Shown: positions 1 through 6,355 of the stretch, piece after piece | Numbering within the stretch: position 1 is the stretch's first letter | Layout: the number at the start of each line of letters is the position of its first letter | From: Mariprofundaceae bacterium | GTDB taxonomy: Bacteria > Pseudomonadota > Zetaproteobacteria > Mariprofundales > Mariprofundaceae | NCBI GenBank assembly: GCA_030950835.1 | Contig: JAUZQU010000073.1 | Span: 1 to 6,356, forward strand | Length of the DNA stretch: 6,356 bases | Reading direction: 5' to 3' | The notes under the pieces: model-generated | What the model was told of the DNA's origin: nothing | Seen by the model: only the letters and a program-made list of their open reading frames with translations | Database searches by the model: none | Position numbers and translations under genes: made by a program

Positions 1-67
1 AGTGGATAGACAAGGTAAAATTCGTCTGTCGATGAAAGCTTTGCTTGAAGAAGCTGAAAACGCGTAA
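1..67 (+). CDS. pnp: Polyribonucleotide nucleotidyltransferase (PNPase), C-terminal end only
   Basis: Only the last 21 codons and the TAA stop (65-67) are inside the window; the reading frame begins at base 2. The peptide starts VDRQGKIRLSMKAL and ends in an acidic, alanine-rich tail. The segment VDRQGxIRLSMK is the closing strand of the C-terminal S1 RNA-binding domain of PNPase, where E. coli has VDRQGRIRLSIKEA. PNPase is a 3'-5' phosphorolytic exoribonuclease acting in mRNA turnover, often with RNase E in the degradosome. The identification rests on this short but characteristic stretch. Other S1-domain proteins can end similarly, so some doubt remains. The gene is followed within 25 bases by a strong terminator, as expected for the end of an operon, and it converges on the dapF block. 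Confidence 0.82.
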   Translation, partial: VDRQGKIRLSMKALLEEAENA

Positions 68-90
68 CTTAACTTCATAAAAGAATGCTG

Positions 91-123
91 AAAAGGCGAG
101 GCTTAGGCTTCGCCTTTTTTTTT
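91..123 (+). terminator. Rho-independent terminator after pnp
   Basis: The left arm at 91-102 (AAAAGGCGAGGC) pairs with 107-118 (GCTTCGCCTTTT) around a TTAG loop. This gives a 12-pair stem with one G-U pair. A run of nine T residues covers 115-123. It lies 24 bases after the pnp stop and is oriented to end rightward transcription. Read on the opposite strand the same hairpin is followed by only four T residues, all within the stem. It may therefore also slow transcription leaving dapF, but less efficiently. Confidence 0.93.
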
Positions 124-191
124 GCTCGGATGGGAAATGTACAGCTTGAATGTGAGTTCAAGAGAAGCAAAGACCATAGGGTAATGAGCTG

Positions 192-941
192 TTATATGAT
201 GCAGCTACTTTTTTCGCTTTTGTTCGGATACTGATCTGACGTCAAGTCATAAAAGCCTGAAAATACAGTGTTTACACTGCCTTCTAAACATACCGACTCA
301 CCATCTAAAGACAGAAAGACTTCGCCACCAGGCATGTGTATAGTCAGTGGTCTTTGATGTTGCTGTTGTTGCCAGATTGCTGTGGCAGTGGCGCAAGCAC
401 CTGAACCACAAGCCAAGGTTTCACCAGCACCACGTTCAATAATACGAATCCAAATATGATCATGTTCTATTTTTTCGATGATTTCCACATTACGCTGTGG
501 GCAAGGTTGTGGATTTTGTTGATATACACGGTGTGGGTTGCCTAGATGAATATCCATATAATCGGCATGTTCAGCTTCGATATTGGCGCTGCCCATGTTG
601 ATACGTACACCCAAGTTGGTGCGTTGCGCCAGTACAGTACGGTCTGCTAGTCCGATGTGGATTTGGGACTTGTTCAGTTGGCGCATCAATAGATCTGCCA
701 CACAGCGTAAACCATTGCCACAGTTGGCGGCTGTAGAAGCGTCGGCATTGTGAATCACTAACAAAGCATCGGCTTCTGGATGTGGTTTTAAAATCAATAA
801 TTGATCGCAACCTATGCCCAAATGCCTATGACAAAGCAAACGTATAGATGTCTCATCCAAGCTGGGTAAAACATGTTGCAAAGCATTCAAGATAACAAAA
901 TCATTACCTTGCGCCTGCATTTTCACAAAAGGAAGTTGCAA
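192..941 (-). CDS. dapF: Diaminopimelate epimerase, compact form
   Basis: DapF interconverts LL- and meso-diaminopimelate, the penultimate step to lysine and the source of the peptidoglycan cross-linking residue. It is a cytosolic, cofactor-free two-cysteine racemase. Counting from a proposed TTG start (939-941), the protein has 249 residues. Visible family residues are N13 (GNDF), N65, catalytic C74 in NCGNGLRC, N135 and H137 in GNPH, N151, E169-R170 in ERGAGET, and catalytic C178 in LACGSGAC. Both acid/base cysteines are present, so activity is expected. The two cysteines are about 104 residues apart against 144 in the E. coli enzyme; the loss falls before and after GNPH. The start is uncertain. 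TTG gives MQLPFVKMQ, which matches the family N-terminus; GTG at 926 and ATG at 920 would cut into the first strand; an ATG at 1001 lies deep inside queF. None has a Shine-Dalgarno sequence. It follows queF by about 10 bases and is probably translated by coupling. Confidence 0.93.
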   Translation of the reverse strand: MQLPFVKMQAQGNDFVILNALQHVLPSLDETSIRLLCHRHLGIGCDQLLILKPHPEADALLVIHNADASTAANCGNGLRCVADLLMRQLNKSQIHIGLADRTVLAQRTNLGVRINMGSANIEAEHADYMDIHLGNPHRVYQQNPQPCPQRNVEIIEKIEHDHIWIRIIERGAGETLACGSGACATATAIWQQQQHQRPLTIHMPGGEVFLSLDGESVCLEGSVNTVFSGFYDLTSDQYPNKSEKSSCII

Positions 942-951
942 AGTAGTGTTT

Positions 952-1329
952 TTAAGCCCGATGTTCGACTTCAATCGTTGTATACACACCACCGCGCACA
1001 TTAAAGATAGCTGTGACCTTCAAATAACGTGGCTGCATCACTGCAACCAAATCAGAGGTAATCATATTGGTGACTTTTTCATGGAAATGCCCCTCATCTC
1101 GAAAGCTCCAGTAATAAAGCTTGAGCGATTTAAGTTCAACGCAGAGTGTGTCAGGGATATAATCCAGTTTGATTTCAGCAAAGTCAGGTTGCCCAGTTTT
1201 GGGGCAAAGACAGGTGAATTCTGGTGAATCAATCTTGATATGATAATCACGTTCAGGATTAGGATTAGGGAAAACTTCCAATACTTTAGTGGGTTCTGCT
1301 GTAGGTTGATCGCCTAATTGGGTTAACAT
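952..1329 (-). CDS. queF: NADPH-dependent preQ0 reductase (7-cyano-7-deazaguanine reductase), short type
   Basis: QueF reduces the nitrile of preQ0 to the aminomethyl group of preQ1, the last step before the queuosine precursor is inserted into tRNA. The 125-residue protein is the single-domain (YkvM-like, tunnelling-fold) form. The stretch LCPKTGQPDFA holds the thioimide-forming C42 and the proton donor D49. The QueF signature ELKSLKLYYWSFRDEG (E65 onward) is the NADPH-binding motif, and HFHE supplies E84. The spacing C-x6-D and the distance to the Glu equal those of B. subtilis C55/D62/E97. The end, RGGVYTTIEVEHRA, is a shorter tail than the B. subtilis protein has. The ATG is two bases after the dapE stop. 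No other queuosine gene is in the window, so its place between two lysine genes looks like co-transcription rather than a shared pathway. Confidence 0.96.
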   Translation of the reverse strand: MLTQLGDQPTAEPTKVLEVFPNPNPERDYHIKIDSPEFTCLCPKTGQPDFAEIKLDYIPDTLCVELKSLKLYYWSFRDEGHFHEKVTNMITSDLVAVMQPRYLKVTAIFNVRGGVYTTIEVEHRA

Positions 1330-1331
1330 GT

Positions 1332-2474
1332 TTATACCTCGAAGGTTTGAATAATTTCAGCATAAATGGCGGTTAAAGTGTCTAACTCATGGGTTGCCAC
1401 TTGTTCATTGACTTGATGGATGGTGGAGTTGGTTAAACCAAGCTCGGCAACAGGCACACCTGCTGCGGCAAGGAAACGACCATCCGATGTGCCACCACCT
1501 GTGTCGCGTAGGGTGATGATTTGGGTGGTTTTTTCAATAGCAGCACAAACGGTGTCCAAGAAGATACCATCAGGTGTGGAAAAAGCGGTGGCAACATGGT
1601 CAAAATCAAGTGCGACATCGACGTTGGCACAAGCTTGCTGGATGGTAGATTGAATAGACTCAAAAGAATTGCCTGGGTTATAACGAATATCTAAAAACGC
1701 TTCACACACACCAGGAATCACATTCGATGCACCAGTACCCGCATTTAAATTGGTAATTTGACAAGTAGTGGCAGGGAAACCGTCTTTGGCTGCACCCCAA
1801 TCAATATTGCTGATGTTGCTTAAGGGAGCAAGCGCTTGATGAATCGCGTTGTCAGCATCATCAGGGTATGCCGAATGCCCTTGTTTACCATGAAAAGACA
1901 TACGAACTTGCACTACACCACGACGACCACGACGAATCGTATCACCAACAATCTTAGCGCAAGAAGGTTCACCCACAATCACTGCATCAGGCAAGGTATG
2001 CTCGCTTTGCATATATTCTACCAAGCGCACCGTACCATCGATTGAATCGCCTTCTTCATCGGAAGTGATGAGGATTTGCATGGTGGGCATGGGTTCATAA
2101 GTGGCAGTAAGCTGCATGATGGCAGCCAACCAGCAAGCAATTCCACCTTTCATATCTTGGGCGCCGCGACCATGCAATATGCCATTTTTAACTTCTGCGG
2201 CAAAGGGTGGATGTGTCCAGCTATCTACAGGGCCTGTTGGCACGACATCGGTATGCCCTGCAAAGGCAAGTGTACCCGATTTTTCGCCTACGCGGGTATA
2301 AATGGAGTTGATAATGCCGCCAGTATCCACGGATTGGCGCACAAAACCCAATGGTGCCAGTAGTTTTCCGATATAATCTTGGCAACCTGCATCTTCGGGT
2401 GTGGGTGATTCGCGGCGAATAAGTTTCACTGCTAACTGTAACGCACACGACATATCTTGCTCTTCTGCACTCAT
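1332..2474 (-). CDS. dapE: Succinyl-diaminopimelate desuccinylase
   Basis: DapE hydrolyses N-succinyl-LL-diaminopimelate to LL-diaminopimelate and succinate in the succinylase branch of lysine synthesis; its product is the substrate of DapF, two genes downstream. It is a cytosolic M20-family di-zinc enzyme. In the 380-residue product the zinc and catalytic residues are in place: H74 and D76 in GHTDVVPTG, bridging D107 in GRGAQDMKGG, general base E140 and ligand E141 in SDEEGD, E169 in GEPS, and H353 in NSTIHQVNE. The dimerisation-domain histidine is H200 in GKQGHSAYP. Length fits the family (E. coli 375). Two starts are possible. The ATG at 2474 has AAAGGG ten bases upstream. The ATG at 2453 has a weaker GAAGAG at six bases, but gives MSCALQLAVKLI, which lines up with the E. 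coli N-terminus. All metal ligands are kept, so it should be active. Confidence 0.97.
   Translation of the reverse strand: MSAEEQDMSCALQLAVKLIRRESPTPEDAGCQDYIGKLLAPLGFVRQSVDTGGIINSIYTRVGEKSGTLAFAGHTDVVPTGPVDSWTHPPFAAEVKNGILHGRGAQDMKGGIACWLAAIMQLTATYEPMPTMQILITSDEEGDSIDGTVRLVEYMQSEHTLPDAVIVGEPSCAKIVGDTIRRGRRGVVQVRMSFHGKQGHSAYPDDADNAIHQALAPLSNISNIDWGAAKDGFPATTCQITNLNAGTGASNVIPGVCEAFLDIRYNPGNSFESIQSTIQQACANVDVALDFDHVATAFSTPDGIFLDTVCAAIEKTTQIITLRDTGGGTSDGRFLAAAGVPVAELGLTNSTIHQVNEQVATHELDTLTAIYAEIIQTFEV
1336..1340 (-). promoter_or_regulatory. queF ribosome-binding site inside the end of dapE
   Basis: On the - strand GAGGT lies six bases before the queF ATG (1327-1329) and is formed by the last two sense codons of dapE (GAG GTA) before its TAA. 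Ribosomes ending dapE would sit on this site, so translation of queF is probably coupled to dapE. Confidence 0.7.
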
Positions 2475-2610
2475 ATTATTTATACCCTTTGAATACCATC
2501 ATCGGCGCAGCTTACAGTAAGAAACGGTTGGGTACAAAATTTGACATATACGAGGTGTAAAGTGCTTTTGTATGCGTTGTGATGAAGGTTTTTTCGTAGC
2601 CTAAGAAGGC

Positions 2611-4167
2611 TTAATAACCTTTGGTAAACTCTGTTTTATGGCATTTTGGACAAGGTGGAATACGCCCTGTTTTTTTAAAGTTCATCGCATAAGCACAGGC
2701 ATTACATTGCAATGAACCTGCGCTGGTGATTTCACCTGATTTACATGCCAATGCCCCGTCTGCTTTGTCGGCAACTTTGGATAAGGCAACACCTGTGACA
2801 TGTAATAACTTGGACATGGAAGCTAAAATGCCTGTACCCAAACGTGAAGGGTTTAACTTTTCTTTAGCCCCAACTTTCATGTCTTGGGCAACGTGAGCGA
2901 AGTCATTTTCTATAAACTTTTTCAGCTTATGCCCTTTTTCTTCGGTAAAGCGCCCTGCAATGGTGAGTTGTGTACGCGCTTTTTCTAAGGCTATATGTGC
3001 AAAATCAGCTGTTTTTTCGGCTCCAGCATCAAAGAACTCATGGAATTTGTCCGCCAAGGCATCATATTGATCCGATTCTTCATCTTGCTCAAGCATATCT
3101 GTCATATGCTCAACTACAGCGCTGCCAAATTCAGCCGTAGAAAGCTGAACTGCTCCTTCCATGACACAAGCAAGCTCGGAGGTGACGGTTTTTGCTGCAA
3201 TAGCACCTTCAATGCCACGCAATACAAGCAATGAAGCTTCTGTCCAAGCCAAATGGCGCAACATCATAGCACCCGATAACATCAATGATATGGGGTTATT
3301 CAACGCTTGTGTAGCAGCATCAGCTGAACCAAATACCACATGAGCAGAGTCAGGGTTGATGTGTGCAATAGCTGCAATACCGCCTACCTGTGCAACCATC
3401 ATTTCAGACAAATAAGCACTTTCTGCACCTAGTGTAACCACGACATCAAAGTCTGAAGCATGGTTGAATAGCTGTTGGAATGCTGTGGCAATATGGCAGC
3501 TTTGAATGCGTAAACCGTCAGGCAAGACATAACCTTCGCCATCTTCTAGGGCAACGGCAGCAAACTCAGCTTTGGCAAAAGCATAAGCTGCATCAACATT
3601 GCCTGAATGGATTAATGTGACTGACTTTCGTTTGTTTTTCAAGGCATATTGCAAGGCAGCACGCAGTAGAGACTCTGTTTTTCCTGTTGTGCTGGAAGCA
3701 GCATTATCTTTAAACATGACTACATCCACATGTTCAGGATGTGTGACAGGGGAGGGCATGTCTGCAAAATACTGTGCTGTGCGCAAAGTGATGTTGAAGC
3801 CTGATTCTTGCTGTGAAGTGGTGTGATAGGCTGCATCATGGCTATTGAAAAAATTCTGCATGCTCACTTGGTATGTAAGCAAAGCTGCCAAGGTTCTTTC
3901 AGGGAAAAAGTTGTCATCTATTTCTGTATCTTCTGGTGTTTCTTGCTCACCTGCAAAGAGGTCAAGCCAATCAATCTTACGCTCACCAGCATAAGCATGG
4001 TTGACGGCGGCATCCAACACGGTTTGTGTCGCAGTCCAAAGTGTTGCGCTTGAACCTTTGCCCTGCATAAAAGGAATGATGGGCTGTTGCGGGACATGAA
4101 GATGACCATGTGTATCGCTGGTGATGTTTTGCTCAGGTTCAGGAACGTTCGTATTATCCAATGTCAT
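2611..4167 (-). CDS. Isocitrate dehydrogenase-like pseudoenzyme fused to a YbeL/DUF1451-type zinc-ribbon domain
   Basis: Residues ~20-358 align with prokaryotic NADP-IDH. Shared stretches include NPIIP-like QQPIIPFMQG (28-36), AYAGERKIDWLDLFAGE (58-74), SPVTHPE (139-145), RAALQYA (169-175), AQVGG (259-263), LSGAMMLRHLAWTEA (297-311) and GIEGAIAAKTVT (318-329). The active site is gone. Relative to E. coli Icd numbering from memory, K100 is Q, S113 is G, R129 is deleted, R153 is K, Y160 is T, K230 is S, D283 is T, D307 is A, D311 is E, H339 is F, K344 and Y345 are A, Y391 is S and R395 is C. Only N115 and R119 equivalents (N125, R129) remain. About 42 residues, the clasp region, are missing after G162. 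Residues ~365-470 are charged and helical; GRFTEEKGHKLKKFIENDF resembles YbeL. Cysteines 488, 491, 506 and 509 (CNAC, CPKC) form a zinc ribbon. There is no signal peptide, so it is probably cytosolic. A non-catalytic regulator or scaffold is inferred; the true role is unknown. Expression is probably shared with the lipoprotein gene 21 bases upstream. Confidence 0.88.
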   Translation of the reverse strand: MTLDNTNVPEPEQNITSDTHGHLHVPQQPIIPFMQGKGSSATLWTATQTVLDAAVNHAYAGERKIDWLDLFAGEQETPEDTEIDDNFFPERTLAALLTYQVSMQNFFNSHDAAYHTTSQQESGFNITLRTAQYFADMPSPVTHPEHVDVVMFKDNAASSTTGKTESLLRAALQYALKNKRKSVTLIHSGNVDAAYAFAKAEFAAVALEDGEGYVLPDGLRIQSCHIATAFQQLFNHASDFDVVVTLGAESAYLSEMMVAQVGGIAAIAHINPDSAHVVFGSADAATQALNNPISLMLSGAMMLRHLAWTEASLLVLRGIEGAIAAKTVTSELACVMEGAVQLSTAEFGSAVVEHMTDMLEQDEESDQYDALADKFHEFFDAGAEKTADFAHIALEKARTQLTIAGRFTEEKGHKLKKFIENDFAHVAQDMKVGAKEKLNPSRLGTGILASMSKLLHVTGVALSKVADKADGALACKSGEITSAGSLQCNACAYAMNFKKTGRIPPCPKCHKTEFTKGY

Positions 4168-4172
4168 GGTGT

Positions 4173-4178
4173 TCCTTT
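4173..4178 (-). promoter_or_regulatory. Ribosome-binding site of the IDH-like/zinc-ribbon gene
   Basis: On the - strand AAAGGA lies five bases before the ATG at 4165-4167, inside the 21-base gap after the lipoprotein stop. It supports this ATG as the true start and indicates that the fusion gene has its own good translation signal, unlike a decaying relic. Confidence 0.75.
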
Positions 4179-4188
4179 ATATTGATGT

Positions 4189-4473
4189 TTATTTTATTTT
4201 CGCTGCCAAACGGGCTTGACGTTTGGCAAGGTTGGCCTTTTGTTTTGCCAAGGCATATTTTTTTTCATCTAACGCTTTGGTTGCAGCGATTAATGACTTT
4301 TCGGCACTTTGAAAGTGGCGATAAGACGGATGTTGTTGGGCAGCTTGATCAACAAACAAGGGGCGAACAGACTGCACCGCTGCCCTTGCTTCTGCCATGG
4401 TTTGCACGGGTGGTTTAGAGGCGCAAGAAGCCAAGATTACAGCAAAGCTCAATATCAATAAGATTTGTCTCAT
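4189..4473 (-). CDS. Small outer-membrane lipoprotein with helical, lysine/alanine-rich body (DUF4398-like)
   Basis: With the ATG at 4471-4473 the product has 94 residues. It starts with a short positive n-region, a hydrophobic core (ILLILSFAVI) and the lipobox LASC, giving lipidated C17. The +2 residue is Ala rather than Asp, so Lol sorting to the outer membrane is expected. The mature part is one long predicted helix or hairpin, rich in Ala, Lys, Arg and Gln, ending AKRQARLAAKIK. The pattern PSYRHFQSAEKSLIAATKAL followed by KKYALAKQKANLAK resembles DUF4398 lipoproteins, but this is a recollection of pattern and not a firm match. An upstream in-frame ATG (4518) would put 15 extra residues before the signal peptide and has no ribosome site, so it is rejected. 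It lies 54 bases after aspS and 21 before the IDH-like gene. Function is unknown; a structural or periplasmic envelope role is possible. Confidence 0.8.
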   Translation of the reverse strand: MRQILLILSFAVILASCASKPPVQTMAEARAAVQSVRPLFVDQAAQQHPSYRHFQSAEKSLIAATKALDEKKYALAKQKANLAKRQARLAAKIK

Positions 4474-4527
4474 ATGCCCTAGGATTCTACCTTTTATCAC
4501 CACTGTCAATAGCTGCATGGGGAAGAA

Positions 4528-6345
4528 TTATGCTTCGGTATCAATCTGGGTGCGGCGTTTGCGTAAACCAAGCTCTTTCCACTGCATATCGGCTACTTCA
4601 GAAGGAGCTTGCGCCATAGGGTCAGCAGCTTTTTGTGTTTTCGGGAAAGCAATCACATCACGAATCGATTCAGCACCCACCATCAAGCTTAACACCCTAT
4701 CCAAACCAAAAGCGAGACCACCATGTGGCGGCGCACCATATTCCAAAGCTTTGAGCAAGAAGCCAAATTTATCGTTGGCTTCTTCATCTGAAATACCCAA
4801 GGCTTTAAGCACACGCGATTGCACTGCTGCATCATGGATACGAATCGAACCACCACCAATTTCAGTGCCGTTCCACACCAAATCATAAGCCTGAGAGCGC
4901 ATTTCAAGAGGTGAGGTTTCTAACATGTGTAAATCTTCATCGTATGGCGCAGTAAATGGATGGTGTAGGGCTTGTAAACGTTTGTTTTCACTGTCCCATT
5001 CAAACATAGGAAAATCAACAACCCAAACAAATTGATTGGCTTTCACATCAAATAAACCAAGGTCTTTGCCCAACTCTACACGCAAATAACCCAAAGCATT
5101 GTTCACTACATCTTTGCTGTCTGCGCCAAAGAACAATAAATCGCCATTTTCTGCTTCACAGCGATCCAAAAGGGCTTGAAGCACATCTTCAGATAGATTT
5201 TTGACAATCGGTGACTGCAAACCTTCGGGAATATTATCTTTATCGTTAACTTTGATATACGCCAAACCACGCGCACCATAAATCGAGACAAATTTGGTAT
5301 AATTATCAATTTTCTTACGGCTGAGCTTGGCGCAACCACCCGGTACGCGAATCACTTTCACCAAACCACCATTGTTGGCAGGCCCTGAAAACACCTTAAA
5401 ATCAACCGACTTCATCAAATCGGTGACATCAATATGCTCCAAGCCAAAGCGCACATCAGGGCGGTCTAAACCATATTTATCGATAGCTTCAGCGTATGTC
5501 ATGCGTGGAAATGGTGCTTCAAGCTTCTTGCCCATGCCAGCTTCAAACATAGCACTAATCAAACCTTCAGCCTTTTCCATGACATCATCTTGATCAACAA
5601 AAGACATTTCCAAATCAATTTGGGTAAATTCAGGCTGGCGATCCGCCCTTAAATCTTCATCACGGAAACAACGCGCCACCTGATAATATCTATCCATACC
5701 AGCGACCATGAGCAGTTGTTTAAACAACTGTGGGCTTTGCGGCAAAGCATAAAAAGATCCAGGGTAAACACGCGATGGCACAAGGTAGTCACGCGCGCCT
5801 TCGGGTGTGGATTTGTTTAAAATAGGGGTCTCTACATCAAGGAAATCTTGGCTATTCAAATAATTGCGTGCTGCATGGCTTACTTTATGGCGCAGCATCA
5901 AGTTTTTTTGCATTTTAGGACGACGCAAATCCAAATAACGGTATTCCAAACGATGTTGTTCACCAGCATTGCAATCATCATCAATGGAAAAAGGAGGCGT
6001 TGCCGCGCGGTTTAACACTTTGAGTTCAATGATTTTGATTTCGACTTCACCTGTTGCCAATTTGCGATTAATTACCGCCGCATCACGAGCAATCACTTCA
6101 CCAATGACTTCAATCACATCTTGTTGCCGCATAGAATGGGCAAGTTGATGCATTTCAGGTGTGTCAGGGTGGGCGACGACTTGAATTAAACCAAAGCGAT
6201 CACGCACGTCTAAAAAGATGACACCACCATGATCACGGTTGGTTTCAACCCAGCCCGAAAGGCATACTTGTTGCCCTAAATGTGATGTGCGAAAGTTGCC
6301 ACAATATGTGCGAGGAAGTGTGTGGTTAGACTGGGAAGTGGTCAT
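4528..6345 (-). CDS. aspS: Aspartyl-tRNA synthetase, probably non-discriminating (Asp/Asn)
   Basis: AspRS activates aspartate with ATP and loads it on tRNA; it is a cytosolic class IIb homodimer. The 605-residue length fits bacterial AspRS. Residues ~14-115 are the OB-fold anticodon-binding domain (GWVETNRDHGGVIFLDVRDR at 31-50). The catalytic core follows, with RYLDLRRP (136-143), TPEGARDYLVPSR (180-192), the flipping-loop QSPQ (203-206), motif 2 FRDEDLRADRQPEFTQID (227-244), a GAD insertion domain, GGGSIRIHD, and motif 3 GLAFGLDR with R550. H39 and A90 stand where discriminating enzymes such as E. coli have Leu and Lys. The His is shared with P. aeruginosa AspRS, which also charges tRNA-Asn, so a non-discriminating enzyme used with GatCAB is inferred. 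The ATG at 6345 has GGAG six bases upstream. It is the first gene of the leftward series here; its promoter lies beyond the window. Confidence 0.98.
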   Translation of the reverse strand: MTTSQSNHTLPRTYCGNFRTSHLGQQVCLSGWVETNRDHGGVIFLDVRDRFGLIQVVAHPDTPEMHQLAHSMRQQDVIEVIGEVIARDAAVINRKLATGEVEIKIIELKVLNRAATPPFSIDDDCNAGEQHRLEYRYLDLRRPKMQKNLMLRHKVSHAARNYLNSQDFLDVETPILNKSTPEGARDYLVPSRVYPGSFYALPQSPQLFKQLLMVAGMDRYYQVARCFRDEDLRADRQPEFTQIDLEMSFVDQDDVMEKAEGLISAMFEAGMGKKLEAPFPRMTYAEAIDKYGLDRPDVRFGLEHIDVTDLMKSVDFKVFSGPANNGGLVKVIRVPGGCAKLSRKKIDNYTKFVSIYGARGLAYIKVNDKDNIPEGLQSPIVKNLSEDVLQALLDRCEAENGDLLFFGADSKDVVNNALGYLRVELGKDLGLFDVKANQFVWVVDFPMFEWDSENKRLQALHHPFTAPYDEDLHMLETSPLEMRSQAYDLVWNGTEIGGGSIRIHDAAVQSRVLKALGISDEEANDKFGFLLKALEYGAPPHGGLAFGLDRVLSLMVGAESIRDVIAFPKTQKAADPMAQAPSEVADMQWKELGLRKRRTQIDTEA

Positions 6346-6351
6346 TTAAAA

Positions 6352-6355
6352 CTCC
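6352..6355 (-). promoter_or_regulatory. aspS ribosome-binding site
   Basis: On the - strand GGAG (TGGAG with the last base of the window) lies six bases before the ATG at 6343-6345. It fixes the aspS start. No promoter can be judged because the window ends here. Confidence 0.7.

Noticed and set aside
145..162. Inverted repeat CTTGAA-N6-TTCAAG downstream of dapF as its terminator
   Set aside because: It has only six mostly A-T pairs and no T run on either strand. The hairpin at 91-118 is a more likely stop for both sides.
2475..2610. Possible promoter or regulatory element in the 136-base gap before dapE
   Set aside because: A - strand TTTACA (2556-2561) has no acceptable -10 at 16-18 bases, and a + strand TTGACA (2541-2546) has none either. 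An AGCCT/AGGCT hairpin near 2600 has only five pairs and no T run. Nothing is strong enough to call, although the gap is long enough to hold a dapE promoter.
2611..4167. Treating the 518-residue gene as a normal icd or as a pseudogene
   Set aside because: The active-site residues are replaced, so it cannot be called a working IDH. The frame is open throughout, the start has a good ribosome site, core segments are conserved and a complete zinc ribbon follows, which argues against a dead gene.
4484..4509. - strand promoter for the lipoprotein: TTGACA (4504-4509) and TAGAAT (4484-4489)
   Set aside because: Both boxes are good matches, but the spacer is only 14 bases. Transcription would start almost at the ATG. 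Read-through from aspS explains expression equally well.
4528..4888. Long + strand reading frame of 163 codons across the aspS end and lipoprotein (4397-4888), and similar opposite-strand frames elsewhere
   Set aside because: They lie opposite genes with clear family matches, their products resemble no family, and they lack ribosome sites; they are mirror frames of the real genes.
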